From Panaeolus papilionaceus (taxonomy: Eukaryota > Basidiomycota > Agaricomycetes > Agaricales): 64,000 nt of DNA. Each line of letters opens with the position of its first letter. The stretch's first letter is position 1. The notes beneath the pieces are model-generated. The model had not been told where the DNA came from. It worked only from the letters and a program-made list of their open reading frames with translations, and did no database searches. Shown here piece by piece: positions 12,104 to 24,370 of this stretch. The translations under genes and the position numbers were made by a program. Location of the stretch: positions 1 to 64,000 of the forward strand of contig JADNRZ010000046.1 in assembly GCA_015501605.1 (NCBI GenBank). The letters run 5' to 3'.

Positions 12104-12498
12104 CATTTACTCTGATCTATCTCCCATTCCGCACCTATTGCTACCGGACAATGCTCCAGTACGAGTAGACAATACGTAGTTGCAAGACTAGTCCCGAACA
12201 CAGACTGGGAATGCGCGTGTCTCGACGTCAGAGTGCAATTATTCGGCGTCAATTGCAAGGTGCAGGTGGGATAACACGAAAGAGAGAGGGAAGGGAAGAT
12301 GCAACGGCCTGTATGTATCGCTCTGGGAAATCCTGAGTGGGAATATTGGAGACATATTGTCGGGTAACTCATATGGAAAGTGCTGTCAATCTCACAGAAA
12401 GTGTATTCAAAGAGCGATTTAGAAAGAGAAAAAGAAAGCAGAAACGGAATAACATTCCAAATGACAATCACAGCCGTCAACACAGGTCAAGTGCCATA
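12104..12498. repeat. 395 bp segment, inverted relative to its counterpart in unit 2
   Basis: This 395 bp stretch is present in unit 2 at 27,402-27,796 in reverse orientation, while flanks on both sides stay collinear (gttttacccat on the left, tgtttcaatattgatc on the right). It carries a 129-codon open frame on the minus strand here; its counterpart frame in unit 2 lies on the plus strand. I see no motif, and conservation of the frame may simply reflect high nucleotide similarity. No terminal repeats beyond CAT/ATG are visible at the borders. Confidence 0.85.
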
Positions 12499-13038
12499 AT
12501 GTTTCAATATTGATCATCGTATTGAGCATGGTATATGAGGGAAAGCGGTTCGACGAGTACAGGGATATGAAGAATTCATAGCTAAGGTGAGGCATTTGGT
12601 GGAGGATTGTGTGGACGCCTCCCAAAATATCGGCAGTCTGTGGGAAATTATTTACATATTGGTGCACCGAGCCGTCAACGCCGTCTATCCGGGTTTGTTC
12701 CCAAACTAGGGTACGGTGAATAATTCGTCAAGAATTATTGGGTGACCTCCCACAAGCATATCTTGAATTAATATCTTCAAACGAGTATTTCGGAGTTCGA
12801 AATCAGGGTAGTTACGAAATCTTCAAATCCGTCGTCAGAACCAGAAGCACATCGAAGACATTTAGGTTAGATATATTTCGGGGGTAATAGACTTAGGGAT
12901 CAACAACAGGGAACACGTTCACTGGGACCCAGCAGCTATAACATATGCTTTTCGAGCGATCTATACAACCCTTTGGGCAGTTATTAGTTACAAATGGGAT
13001 GATAAAAAAGTCTTGTTCTTCATTATCTAAACTCAACC

Positions 13039-13863
13039 TAGTGTTGCCGCGAGCGCGAGCGAACTCCACTCGAGGTGGGCTCGAGTTTGACATTTGGATA
13101 TAAAAGGGAACTCAGCTCGAGCTAGCTCCATCCCAATATAGAAGAGTGGTTTGATGCGGTCAACACCTTCTTTTCTTCGCTGACGCTGTGAAATCTGAGT
13201 CCTGGCAATCTGTCAAGAACACCCATTGTTGTCTGTCGCTGCTCCCCGTAACCTCTCAACCCTGCAATCGCAACCCCTCCTCTCTGCGAATCCCTCGTGA
13301 GGCTCCATCACTTCAAGGATAAATATTGTGAGTTCTTGCTCAGACCCTTCAGCCCCTTAGTGTCACGTCGCCACCCCTGGCTGATTCATCCCCAACAGAA
13401 CGGTGAACGGTGGTCGTTGTAGAGTATGCCACACATTATACGCAGAAAATCGTAACATGTGCAACAGCGCGCGACGTGGCCCATTTTGTTGATTGCTGCT
13501 GAATCGTTGGGGAGAGGTGAATAGGGTTGGACATTGGGTACTAGATCTATAAAACGAGGTATCCATAAAACCTATAAAGAGTCTTAATCCTATGGTGGAT
13601 GGGGTAAATCACCATAATTACTTATTATTATTCCTTTTTTAATTTAGACATATAGTTCATATAATATGCTATTCTAGTTTTATCTGTGTGCGTAGTTCAC
13701 TATACACTCTGGAGGCTGTCTCAGGCCTTCAGGGAGTGTTATTGCCACTATGCCGAACATTTTGATGGGCCTCGAGTTTCGCGAGCGAGTGACAGCTCGA
13801 GTTGGTCGAGCGATCCTAATTCGGTCGCTCGAGCTAGCTCGAGTTCAGCTCGCGGCATCACTA
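13039..13863. mobile_element. hAT-like non-autonomous element (825 bp), nested inside the outer element
   Basis: Ends are inverted copies of TAGTG(T/A)TGCCGCGAGC and are flanked by the 8 bp direct repeat ACTCAACC (13,031-13,038 and 13,864-13,871). The sub-terminal regions are dense in GCTCGAG/CTCGAGC motifs on both sides, likely transposase binding sites. A TATAAAAG stretch lies at 13,099-13,106. No transposase is encoded. It lies wholly within the 2,337 bp element and is therefore the later insertion. Confidence 0.8.
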
Positions 13864-14233
13864 ACTCAACCATGACAGAGCACATATTGCAAGAGGTTTT
13901 CAGCATTATCTCAGCCAGTGCCCCAAGATATATTCAGTTCGGGGTGAAAATCTTACTTGATACCCTTCGCGAAATGGGTGAACCTCAAATCAAATGGCCT
14001 CGTGAGGATCGAAATTTATTTGTAAAAACATATGTCGATGAAGGATACATGCACAGGGAGGGGCATAGTCCGATACTTAGTCGTCAATGGTAGGGACAAA
14101 GCCAGGGTTACCACTCGAGATAGTCTGTCGAGCCCAATAAGGCAAGCACTCAGCGTCCCTTTCCGGACCATCTGCCAAAACGGGCTTGAAAGTCACGGCA
14201 GCGGGGGTTTTAAACAAATATTCGAGGATTTAG

Positions 14234-14269
14234 AATCTAGAGAGGGGGTACCGACCCCTCCTCTAGATT
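14234..14269. other. Imperfect inverted repeat (hairpin)
   Basis: The arms aatctagag..agggg and their complement cccctcctctagatt face each other around a short loop containing GTACCGA, with one bulged base. The hairpin lies inside the outer hAT-like element. Its role is unknown. Confidence 0.6.
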
Positions 14270-14409
14270 TAAGGTTTGAAGATGCCTCTTACCCTGAATA
14301 TTGAGGAGCTCGGACGAAATTGACACACGGCACGTCGGCACACGACCCTACTGTCGCCGGTTTGAAGATATTATTTCAAGATATGCTTGTGGAAGGTCAC
14401 CCATTCACA

Positions 14410-15010
14410 GAGTTAATAACTTTGGCCCCTCTTGAGCCCTTATTAACAGGTGTTATTAACAGTGAAATATTTTCCTGTTAGTAACAGTTAAAAATTCAAA
14501 TTTTAACCAGTTAATAACTCGAGAGACTGTTAAAATGTGTTAACATTAGTCAGGCGGGTGCCAAAAATTCCATTGCATTTCAGCGATGCATATACGACCT
14601 CAAAGCTTGTCTTTTTCTAATCTGTGAACTAAATGGCATCAGCTAGCATCAGCCTATGGCAACCTGGATGATTTTGATTCGGGAACGGTGCAGGGGCACC
14701 CGTAAGCGTTTTGGGCTAATTTTATCAATAATATTGATGCTGCACAGGCCAGAGGCAGCCAGAGGGGTACAAGACCAACTTCGGCATCTTCTGATGGCTC
14801 TTTTGATGCGCAAATAAATATTTTCACCCATTGCCGAGAATTTATCAGAAAAATCATTGAATTATGTGCCAGTATAGGCTATTATAGGCCACCATTAGCT
14901 GTCGCTATAAGTTCCATTTCTCACATTTATTAACAGCCAAAATTTGGTTGTCCAGAGGGTCCTGTTATTAACCTGTTATTAACATGTTATTAACAGACTT
15001 TATTAACCGT
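14410..15010. repeat. Sub-terminal TTAATAAC/GTTATTAA motif clusters
   Basis: Two clusters (about 14,410-14,550 and 14,920-15,010) carry many copies of TTAATAAC or its complement, often as TGTTATTAAC. They lie in opposite orientation around a spacer with no recognised gene. The arrangement resembles sub-terminal transposase binding sites, either of the outer element or of a third nested element whose ends I could not define. Confidence 0.5.
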
Positions 15011-15051
15011 GTGAATAAATCTCCCATTATTCACCGTACCCTATCCCAAAC

Positions 15052-16640
15052 CATCATCATTGTCGCGCTGAGCGTGAGGTCAACAATCCCTATATCTCAT
15101 CTCAGCCTCTTTTCTATCTCTCTCTTGTTGGCTAGAGGATTATGACTGAATACGGTGAATGATTTTAGGAGGATTGGCTGTGGCAGTCTTTGTCTACAGA
15201 CTACGATGTGTCGGTTATGGTGCAAGGGACCATGGTGGAGGGGATGTGTCTGCTGTATCTTCAAGTGGCTTAATGTAGTTTTATGTGAGTACCATCATTC
15301 GTTTTTTACCTTCCCTGACTGACCTACCATAGACTTGTCATTTTCAGTGTACTTCTGATAGCAAATGTCATTTCCCCTCATTTGCTCGTTAACTCTATGT
15401 GAAGAAAGAACTCCTCTGGCGTCCCTTCTTGATCATTAAATATCGAAACCCTCTTTCTTTCATCCCCACCATCGATTTATTTCCACTATTTCTCATTTTC
15501 GTTTCCAGGTCCTCCGCTTGTAGCGGTTTTAGAGTGCAAGAGGGTTGGGAGAACACCCGAGTCACATAATATTTCATCAGGTTTTCTCTCCTCCATTTTC
15601 GTACTTAATCTCCTAAAGCCGTGACCTGAAGTTCGCCTTCCACCACATCCACCACACTTGCTTTATTCACGATTTACCAACCAATACAATGAGACGAGTT
15701 TGGCGCTGCGTGTCTCTCAGCCAATGATATGTCAAAATGAGGTATGTATGCCTTCTCCCCATTATATATGTGGCGATACTGAAAATACCTAGATTAATTT
15801 TTTGCGTGCGATCTGCATCTGGTCTCATTGTTCCACAGATGTTTGTGTTGAAGCGCAATGAAGTTTGTTGGATAGGGTTGGTAGTTGTCCTTTGATGAGA
15901 GAACCCAGCGAGTGGAGAGGGATCGTGAGGGTGTGGGGATGCTGTAGACGGCGAACAGCGTTATGGATGATGATTTTGAGGGGAGATTGTAAAACCTGGG
16001 CACATCTGCAAGTTGAGGCCATCATCAGTAAGTATTGCTCTGTCGTTCCAAATCTCAGTAAACATCAACTAACCTACTCAGTTTCAGCGCCACGCAGTTA
16101 AATCCACTTCTGCTCTGTAACCAGGGACTTCAACAGGCAAAAGCGGCACAATTACTGACACATCATCAGACATGGCTGTTGGTCTCCCTCTTTCTCTGCG
16201 ACCGTACCGGATGTCCTTCAACTCACTCCCGTCGGGGCGAGCATCCTACCACCAGGGCGATTCCATCACCCCCTGCGTCGTTCAGTTTTAATTCCTAGGC
16301 CCACAAAGTTGTGTCGTCCCATCCGCTCTCCCTCACTTCCAAATCACCCCTCTCGCGCTCCCATTGCTCTGCTCCACCTACTTGCCTCTACGACCTCCAC
16401 AACGCCACCCAGTGTTATTTTCACGACGAAATTCTCTTTGCATCATCTTGTCGCTCACATACCATCTCCGTCTAAATCAATTATCACCCGTGTGGTTACC
16501 ATTGCCACTCTCGTCCCCCTGACAATTGCACTCCGCTTTCAGTCACTCCACTCAAAGTTTTCGTGCTGTCGTTCTGCATACGGTCAGGCATGGTAGGATT
16601 AGTGGTAGGTCAGGTAGGGGGAGGAAACAAAATAGGAAGG
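15052..16640. repeat. Unit 1, distal part, duplicated at about 28,030-29,580
   Basis: This is collinear with unit 2, and includes an intron-like segment (gtgagtacc donor near 15,281, ttttcag before tgtacttc near 15,348) and a second one (gtaagt donor near 16,027, ttcag near 16,086). No protein-coding gene is supported; frames are short and interrupted in the paralogue. Confidence 0.6.
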
Positions 16641-17240
16641 TGTTGGTGTGATGAGACCTCGGCCATCGGGCGACTTGGACATGACGACACTTTGGCTCAC
16701 AAGTCATGCCAGAGTTCACCGATGGTCCTCACTCCTCACGTAACACGAGCCTCAACACTCTACACTGCTTTTCAAGGTCGTTTGCTTGGTCTAGCTGTCG
16801 CCGATGTGGCAGGAAACGCTGTTGCACTGCGGCCATCAGGCGACGTGGACACGCTGACACATTGGCTCCTAAGTCAAGGCAAGTTCAACCAATGGCCCTG
16901 ACTCCTTCCATATAACAAAGATCGATACCTGACTCTGCTTTTCAAGGTGGCTTGCTGGCCCTGGTGTCACTGATGTGGCAGGAATTGTCATTGTTGGACC
17001 TCGTCGGAGTGTTAGGCAGCAGAGAGGGAGGGGCGATATTTCGGACGTTGAGCCCTGTCTGAGGAGGATTGACGGTTGGGGATGGGGATGGAAAGATGCG
17101 TGGAATGTGGGGGATATGGAAGGGGTAGTTAGGAAAGAGGAAGATGAGGGGATGCAGGTAGGGAATGCCACGAGCAACAACCAGTGTTCAACACAATGGT
17201 CGTTTGAAGTGGTTGGGGCAAATTATTTTTGTAAGTAACG
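16640..17240 (+). repeat. R2/R1 tandem module array, distal unit 1
   Basis: Two consecutive R2/R1 composites start near 16,650 and 16,823, a period of about 170 bp. The second ends in a G-rich tail with gagggaggggcgatatttcgg and a gtaagt near 17,231. In unit 2 the corresponding place (29,590-30,005) keeps one composite, so copy number differs between units. Confidence 0.65.
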
Positions 17241-18659
17241 CTCAGCTGATATCTCTTCACAAGTTCGCGTTCTGAACGATCGTTAGTAAAAATAGGGGAT
17301 GTCTCTTATATTTTATCCGCTTTTGATATAAATTTCCTATTCAACTTGCATTGGCACATTAGTTGGAGTGACCAATTGTGTGTATCAGCTCATTTCATTG
17401 AGGTCATTCCTTCTCGAGGCACCTGACCGATCCGGCTCATAACACTCACTAGCACTCTTGAGTCTTGATCGACCATCTTGCAGATGTAAAGGTGCATCCA
17501 ACCACATCACAGATCACATAGATTTGTTTGAACACCCAGCTTATCAGCTGCATTCCACCGATACGACCGCTACTCACCTGCCCAAATACATATAACTCAG
17601 CCTGCTATATGTATATTCAAACATGTACTTAACGAGATCCTTACACCAAATGTGAATGTTACTACACAAAAGAATTGATTAGAGGGAAAGGTAACCAACA
17701 GAACAGTCTTGGTCAACAGAACAGGGATGTGTATTCTGCATACTGAGTGTGTTAGAATAGGATTATGTGAGTACAATTAGCTTGTGTTTGGACAAGCTCT
17801 GGCTCACCTGTATTTCTTGTTTTCAGTGACTCATCTTTGTGTAATATCATCTTTTGGGTACTGTCTGCCCTCACTGTTGAACACTCTGGGATGTGATTGT
17901 CACTCTTGCATGCATCTTTGAACCCTATGATGTTCATCCTCACCTCTCAATACCCACTATGAGCCATTTTGACGCTCCTCTTGTCCTCTTTGCTGAGATT
18001 GTCCATTTGTCTTGCATTTTGTGGCTCTCATAGCAGCATGCCCCTGGTCAGGGAATATTGGTTGGAGTGACATTTGGCACTTTGTAAGAGACATGTAGCA
18101 GAGTGGAGCAGGGAGTGATTGCTGTGAATGGAAGGAGAGGGGAGTTATCAAGGATGGACTACAGGTATCATTTGTAAAAGCCATTCCATATTGAAAGTGG
18201 AGTAGCAGACAAGACAATAACTGCCTAGTGAAAAAAATCTGTTGATGGAAAGGTATTTATGTGTGATTGTATTGTTCATATGAAGAATAGACTTTGAATG
18301 AATTAGAGACTCTGGTTGAGAAGGACATGGGGAACTCCAAGTCCTTAATGTGAGGTGCTGTCAACAGCTGTTTGTTGTTGACCACATCTGGTAAACTCAA
18401 CCATCACATGTATGGACCTTGGTCTTTTCTCACCTCTGGATCTCAAGTCCAACTTGCTCTAATGAAGATATAATGCAAGCAGATACAACAACCATAAATT
18501 GAGAGAAACAAGGGCACAAGAATGGAAATGTATATGAATTGAGAAGAAAGCAAAAATACATGACTTGATAGGCTTGATAGAGTAACAGGATGAGATGGGA
18601 ATATGACTGCATGAGAAATCATAATAGCATTTGAGATTGTATGGTGGAACAGAAAATAA
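17241..18659. repeat. End of unit 1 and junction toward the second GTPase gene
   Basis: Alignment with unit 2 (30,005-30,980) continues to about 18,200, including an intron-like segment near 17,766-17,826. From about 18,200 to 18,660 no counterpart was seen in the window. CpG becomes scarce from about 17,600. No gene is supported; the downstream end of the GTPase gene on the minus strand lies just to the right. Confidence 0.5.
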
Positions 18660-20013
18660 TTAAGGCTTTTTGAATATTTTTTTCAGGTGTGAGGTCACAC
18701 CCTTGAGATGTGCAGACATGGACTTTTTATTGGATGGGGATGGGGATGATAATAGAAGGGGAGGTGGAGGTGGAGACAGAGGTGAAGCCAGAGGTGGGGA
18801 TTGAGGGACATTCTGTTGGGGAAAAGGCAAGGAGCAGCTCCCTGGGTCAATCTCATATAGATCATCCAAAAATGACTGAAGGCCTCTTAATGCCTCTTTC
18901 TCATCTCTGAGTACAACCTCAAGAAGAAGGAGATCTTCACTTCCAGGGGTGGTTGCACTCTGTTTGTCCTGTGCAAGTGTGAGAAGTTGTTGGTGAATGT
19001 TGCTGATGCGCCCAAGGAGGTTGTTGAGGATGAGGGATTGGTATTGGGGATCCATCTTCTGTGATTTGTCTTCATTGTGAATCCATCCACCCACATACTC
19101 GTCTAGGATTGACAGTGCTGAGTGACTGGAAAACTCAAACTTCATGACACCAATGTAAAATCCATCAGATTTCTATTGAAATAATAAATCACATTCTCAT
19201 TGTATAATTGTAGACCACCTACCACAAATATTTTCTTTTGCAATTCACTAAACCTAAGATTGGCATCCTCTATCTTCTTGGGAGATGCAATGTGATTCCA
19301 CATTGTGGTTACCACAGTGATCCCATTAGCTCTGAATGACTCTGCAAATGCTCTGAAGAGCTTGACTGCATCCCTTTTTGAGCCTCCCATCCGTATATCA
19401 GTGATGGGCTGGAAGTAAAGGATGCGTACAAAGACCCTTGCAGCAGATTGACTAACAAGAAGCACCATCAAGAATTAGGACATTGGCAATTGAGTTGAAC
19501 AATTAAAAACATACTGTAAACTATCCAATGTGTCTGTGATCATCTTGGTTATTCGGCTTTCAGACAATTTGGTATCAAGAAAGCCAGGTGTATCCACTAG
19601 CAGAATATTCCATCCATCCCAGTTCAAATTGACTACTTGATAGCAGACCACATTCTGTGTAACACTTTCAAGTGAATCCTTGGAAATATCTAGTTTGTGA
19701 TCTGGCAAGAGCAACTCGATGAACTGGGGAGGAACGAAAGGCAAGTTTTTCAAGGTGAGATGTTGGTGAGAAGGTAAAACATATGAATGTAGTGAAATTA
19801 TACTTACAGTGCTCTTCCCAGATCCAGTTGGACCCATGAGACTGAGGAATGAGTAGTCTTGTGAGCATTGCTATTCAAGATGAGTGGGATTTTAAATGCA
19901 ACATACAGGAAAACACTCAAATGTTGTCCTTTAACACCTTCTGGGGTTACAGGTACAACACTTATCGGACCTGAGAATGTGAGATACCGATATTCTGCTC
20001 TGGTGGTCGACAT
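18660..20013 (-). CDS. G-domain P-loop GTPase, copy 2 (multi-exon)
   Basis: This is the paralogue of the gene at 2,869-4,149, with the same exon plan. Exon 1 starts at 20,013 (MSTTRAEY), a short second exon carries G1 (GPTGSGKST, about 19,837-19,807), the next carries DTPGF, then TDIRMGGS and TTMW, and a long last exon runs to 18,660. The reading frame is open throughout. The last exon diverges abruptly from copy 1 after the LYEIDP stretch: copy 2 has a proline- and serine-rich linker and a basic tail ending in KKIFKKP, possibly a membrane-contact helix. The function is unknown beyond likely GTP binding. The gene body is CpG-poor. Closest alternative: an AIG1-like or dynamin-like GTPase. Confidence 0.75.
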
Positions 20014-23000
20014 GGTGCTAATCTGAGATATGTAACTTGGGACGGAAATGGTTCTAGTTCAATGTTGAGAGATACTGGTGCGATTTTCCCAGCTGCAGCT
20101 CGCGTGTTGCTGTCAACATGCGAATTCCATCTTATCAGATCTAGACATCAATTACACAAAAATAACATCCATATGACAGGTACGTGTCTGATCCCAGTCT
20201 TCAGTACCGATGCCGATGTTCGACAATCACCTCAATCTTGCAGCCAACAGATATGTTTACCATGCCACGTCGCAGTCCTACAATCGCGCGCAGAACATAT
20301 TTAAAATACGCCTGAATAGTAAGATTGGGGCACCATGATTGGAGGCGAACCTCACAAAAATACAAAGCGGAAATAGCGCGGACTTGGGACTATTTGGGAT
20401 GGTGCTGCGATCGCCGTAGTTGTGTGCGGCGAATCGTCGATGATTTAGATAGCGTTTCTTTTGATGAAGCTAAAGTCGAGAAGAGACTAACAGTAGAACT
20501 AGTCAAGTGTGCTGCGCTCAGTATGAATGACATTCCCAGCAGACTTAATGTAAGCAATTGAGCAATTGAATCAGGGGAATTGTATGTAGGTAGGGAATCC
20601 TGGTGTTGCGTCAAGGAGTAAGCAAAGCCAAGAACGGGGGAGGGAGACAATACTAACGAGTCAAATGGTACAATTCTCGCAGCCCCAACTACGCCCTCTA
20701 TAGACTCGGGTCATACTACGTGCTTCACCTAGTTCACCTCTATCCATTCGCTCTCGAAGTCGGTCAAAATATGAAAATTTGTCGAACGCAGTACGGGATG
20801 AGGAATGGTGAGGAATCTTATGATGATTAGAAAGGGCTTCACGAGTGATAATACTCTCTGTAGATAATGGGAGGCTAACAAAACAGTCATTGAGTGTGGC
20901 CTACGCACACGCCTCATCTCCGGACTGTGACTTGACATGGAAACGCGGGTTGTGAAAATGCAGCGGTTATTTCGAATCTCGATACAAATATCGTTTCAAG
21001 GAGAATAGAGAACACAATGTGGGTTTATGGTGAGCGGCCAATGGAGGACAGAATTTGATTGCGTTAAGGGGCGTATATTTTCCCAGGTCACTCATGTGAG
21101 ACATGTTCATCTTGATGTTGGTCAAATCTCAGACCCACTATGCGGTTTGCCGGATAGACACTCCTTATGCACGTTTCCTGTTTCCTTACCCTCTTCTGTT
21201 TCCACCGCACCAGGCTACTGTTGTGTCCCCGGCGCATCACTCACTTATCATCACCCACCTCACGATATTGCTCGTCGACCATACACGATCACCATCTCCA
21301 ACCGTACCGATGCGGGAGCCCAACACTTTGTACCCGGCCTTTCATTTCAAGCCGTTCACGGCGCTGTACTCCATAGGAATCAGGAATCATTGAAGCGATG
21401 AAAGGTAGGAATTGGAAGAAAAGCGGGGTGATGTACATACCACGATCGAGTGACCTTGGTGATTGGGCAATGTGAACTTCAGCCACTTCGGCCCATCCGC
21501 TTGTCAAGTTTACCTTGGCGTTTTACGCTACCTTCCATGGTCCCGCTCAAGTTATTAGTTTAGCACTCTTGTAGGTAGCTCAAAAGATCCCATGTAAAGC
21601 GCGGCGGGGTTGATTAAAGTTGACCATGAGGGTGAAACGATGTCGACTGATACGGAGCACTGTATGCAGGACTGTATGAGGAAAGGTGGGCGTCGATATT
21701 TGATTCTCGCGTTTATATCCCGTCAAAAAAAAAACGTGCGCGTGCGCTGGAGTTAGTGGCGTAGGATGAAGATGCGATTATGAAGGAATACCTCAGAGAG
21801 ATGGCGATACCCCTTGAAGATTGGTTCCTGACCGGGAGAGAAACAAGCGAAGGACGCGTTAGACCTAAAATCTTTTAAAGCGCTCTGAAAAAGCTTTCAA
21901 AGGGGGAAGTGATGAAGTATAATGGGGAAATTATAGTTTGTATTTATCAGTCCTCCATCCCGTTTTCTCGCATTACATTTCTCAGCGTCACCGCCGCCGA
22001 CCTGGAACACTGTCTCTGTCGCCTCTTCGCCTCTGTCCACCTCATCTCTCTGGACTCCACTTAGGCTAGAAATTTGCTCACTTCAATCCATTGTTGGCAT
22101 ATTCCGTCAGTTGTGTTGCTTGATATCGACCATCGACATCGTCGCCGCCACCCAGGAGCACAACCTTATTCAGCTTAAGGTTCATTCTCCCCCAAGTACG
22201 AACCGATGACGTCAGTGAAGAATAGCGAGAAATCACGCAAATAAAGAACAATTGATCTCTGACTGTCGAGGTATGTAAATTCAGAGAAGACATATTCAGA
22301 TGAATTGGTTGTAGCCGGTGAGTTATGTTGCAGGCGGGGAGGTGGTTGTGCTCACAAGTGGGGGATTGTTTGTCGGTGTTTGAACTCATCATTGACATCA
22401 AGCCATCAACCCAACAGGGTTTGTCCCAAACCATCATGGGCGTTGCGCTGCACCTGAGTTGCGTGGTTGCTATTCCTCGTCACCTCATTCTTTCTATACT
22501 TGGGGCGTTCGTGGTCGACTGTGGAGGAAGAAATGCCTCAGCAGCGCTGTAGGTTGAAGTGGGTTGGATGGGTTGACTGCTGGGTGTGGTCAGCCTATGT
22601 CGTCAGTGTAGGGGACCATGATGGAGGGGATGTGCAATCTGAACTTTCAATTGGCTTAGTATAGTTTTATGTGAGTACCATGGGGTCGTCATTTTACCTT
22701 CCCCGCTAACCTAGGCTCGTCATTTTCAGTGTACTTCTATAGCACAATCTCATCTGTTTTTCCTCAATGAACTGGTTGACCTGTGATCTCGTCATCGTCG
22801 CTAATGTTGTCCTCTGCTAGCCGGGCAGGGACTTTTTTCAGAGGTTTTGCGCGAAGCATGACAGTGAACTGGGAACATGTACTCACTGTTGAGAGAACAC
22901 GCCCGCCCAGTTTGTCCTCAACCCATTCATCTGGTTTTCCTTCTGTATTTCTCATACCAACCTTCCAAAACTTTAACCAATCCCTAAGTTTCAGACCACG

Positions 23001-23780
23001 TTCCACTACATCCGCCATGCGCGCTCGCTTCATCAACCATTTACCAGCCAACACGACGAGAATTTCTTCAGGTCCACGTGTTACTCAGCCAACGGATATC
23101 AAAACGAGGTATGTCTGCCGTCACCTCAACTTATGCCCGGCGATACTGATGATACAAGTTTTCTGCATGCACTATGAATCTGGTCTCGTCGTTCCGCAGA
23201 TGTTTATTTTTAAATCCACTTCTACTCTGTACCCTCCGGCTTCACCGGTCTCATTTTCTTCGCTACACACTACGTATGAAGGAAGTGAAGCGATGACTGA
23301 TGCCTCATGAAACATCGCTCTTCGTCTCACCCATCCCTCTGGGAGCATGTCTGGACCACATCTTCAACGTACTCCCGTTGGCAGGCGCATCCCACCACCG
23401 ATTCATCGCCATTACTCCCTGCGCCATTCATTCTGAATTTCATCCCCATCCACCCTCCCTCACTTCCAATAACCCTCTAGGGCTCCCGTTGCTCATTCTC
23501 CTCGTTAATCTACCTCTACGATTTCCACAACGCCACCCATTACAAGCTCCCGCTTCCGTCGTCATATCACTCAGGTATCATCGCCGCCGTTCTCCCCTTT
23601 ATGCTCACAAGAAGCACCTAATCACCTATCACCCGCATGGTTGCCGTCGCCGCCCCGTTCAACCCGATAATTGAACACTCGCCTTCAGTTACTCCGTTCA
23701 ACCTTTTCACTCCGCAGAGTAGGGGTAGGGAAAGGCTGGATGTGAACGGGAGGAAACGAAAATGGAAGGTGCTGGTGTGA
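20014..23780. repeat. Unit 2, proximal part (paralogue of 4,150-7,900)
   Basis: The sequence is non-coding and CpG-rich and is collinear with unit 1. The intron-like segment at 22,671-22,728 has an intact gtgagtacc donor and ttttcag acceptor. Open frames here are not conserved against unit 1 and are left out. Confidence 0.6.
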
Positions 23781-24370
23781 GGAGACCCCGGCCATCAGGC
23801 AACCTGGACGTTAACATTTAGGAACATAGGTCAAGCCAGAGTCCAATGCTGGATGTCACTCCTCCTATAACACCTCCCTCGACATCCTACGCTGCTTTTC
23901 ATGGTCATTTGCGCGCTCTAACTGTCGTCATTGCGGCAGGAAATGCTGTTGGACCCCGGCCATCAGGCGACATGGACACACGGACACTTTGGCTCATAGG
24001 TCAAGTCAGGCGGCAACGATGGTTCTCCCTCGTCCCATAGCACGAACCCCAGCACTTTGTGATGCTTTTAAGGGTAGCTTGCTGGTCCTAGGTGTCACCG
24101 ATGCCTCAGGAAACGTCGATGTTGAATGTCGCCGGTGTTTTGGGTGGGGTTGGGGTTACAGTGTGGGAGGGGCGGTATTTGGATGTCGAGTCGTGTCTGG
24201 GTAGGATTCGCAGTTGGGGTTGGGGTGACAACGAGAATGAGATGAAGGGGGATATGAAGGAAGTGGTTGAGAAGGAATAGGACGAGGGGGCGGATGTAGG
24301 GAACGATAGGAGCAGCTACCCACCGTTCATTACAACGGTCGTTTCAAGTGGTTGGGGCATAATATTTTGG
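23780..24370 (+). repeat. R2/R1 tandem module array, unit 2
   Basis: Two R2 copies start near 23,787 and 23,957 (period about 170 bp). The R1 copies follow at about 23,905 and 24,085-24,190. The layout is the same as 7,900-8,460 in unit 1. Confidence 0.65.

Larger units (their letters stand above)
12707..15043. mobile_element. hAT-like non-autonomous element (2,337 bp), outer
   Basis: The element has 18 bp perfect terminal inverted repeats starting TAGGGTACGGTGAATAAT. The 8 bp direct repeat TCCCAAAC lies on both sides (12,699-12,706 and 15,044-15,051). The paralogous site in unit 2 (about 28,015-28,030) lacks the insert and has one copy of the flank. An 8 bp target duplication and TAGGG-type ends fit the hAT superfamily. 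No transposase frame is visible, so it is probably mobilised in trans. It hosts a second element at 13,039-13,863, an imperfect hairpin at 14,234-14,269 and dense TTAATAAC motifs. Confidence 0.85.

Noticed and set aside
12094..12483. 129-codon minus-strand frame (and its 154-codon counterpart at 27,417-27,881)
   Set aside because: It is almost the whole 395 bp inverted segment. Similarity at protein level only reflects near-identical DNA, and no motif or flanking exon supports a gene.
13686..14093. 135-codon plus-strand frame
   Set aside because: It crosses the right end of the nested hAT-like element and its target duplication, so it cannot be an ancestral gene.
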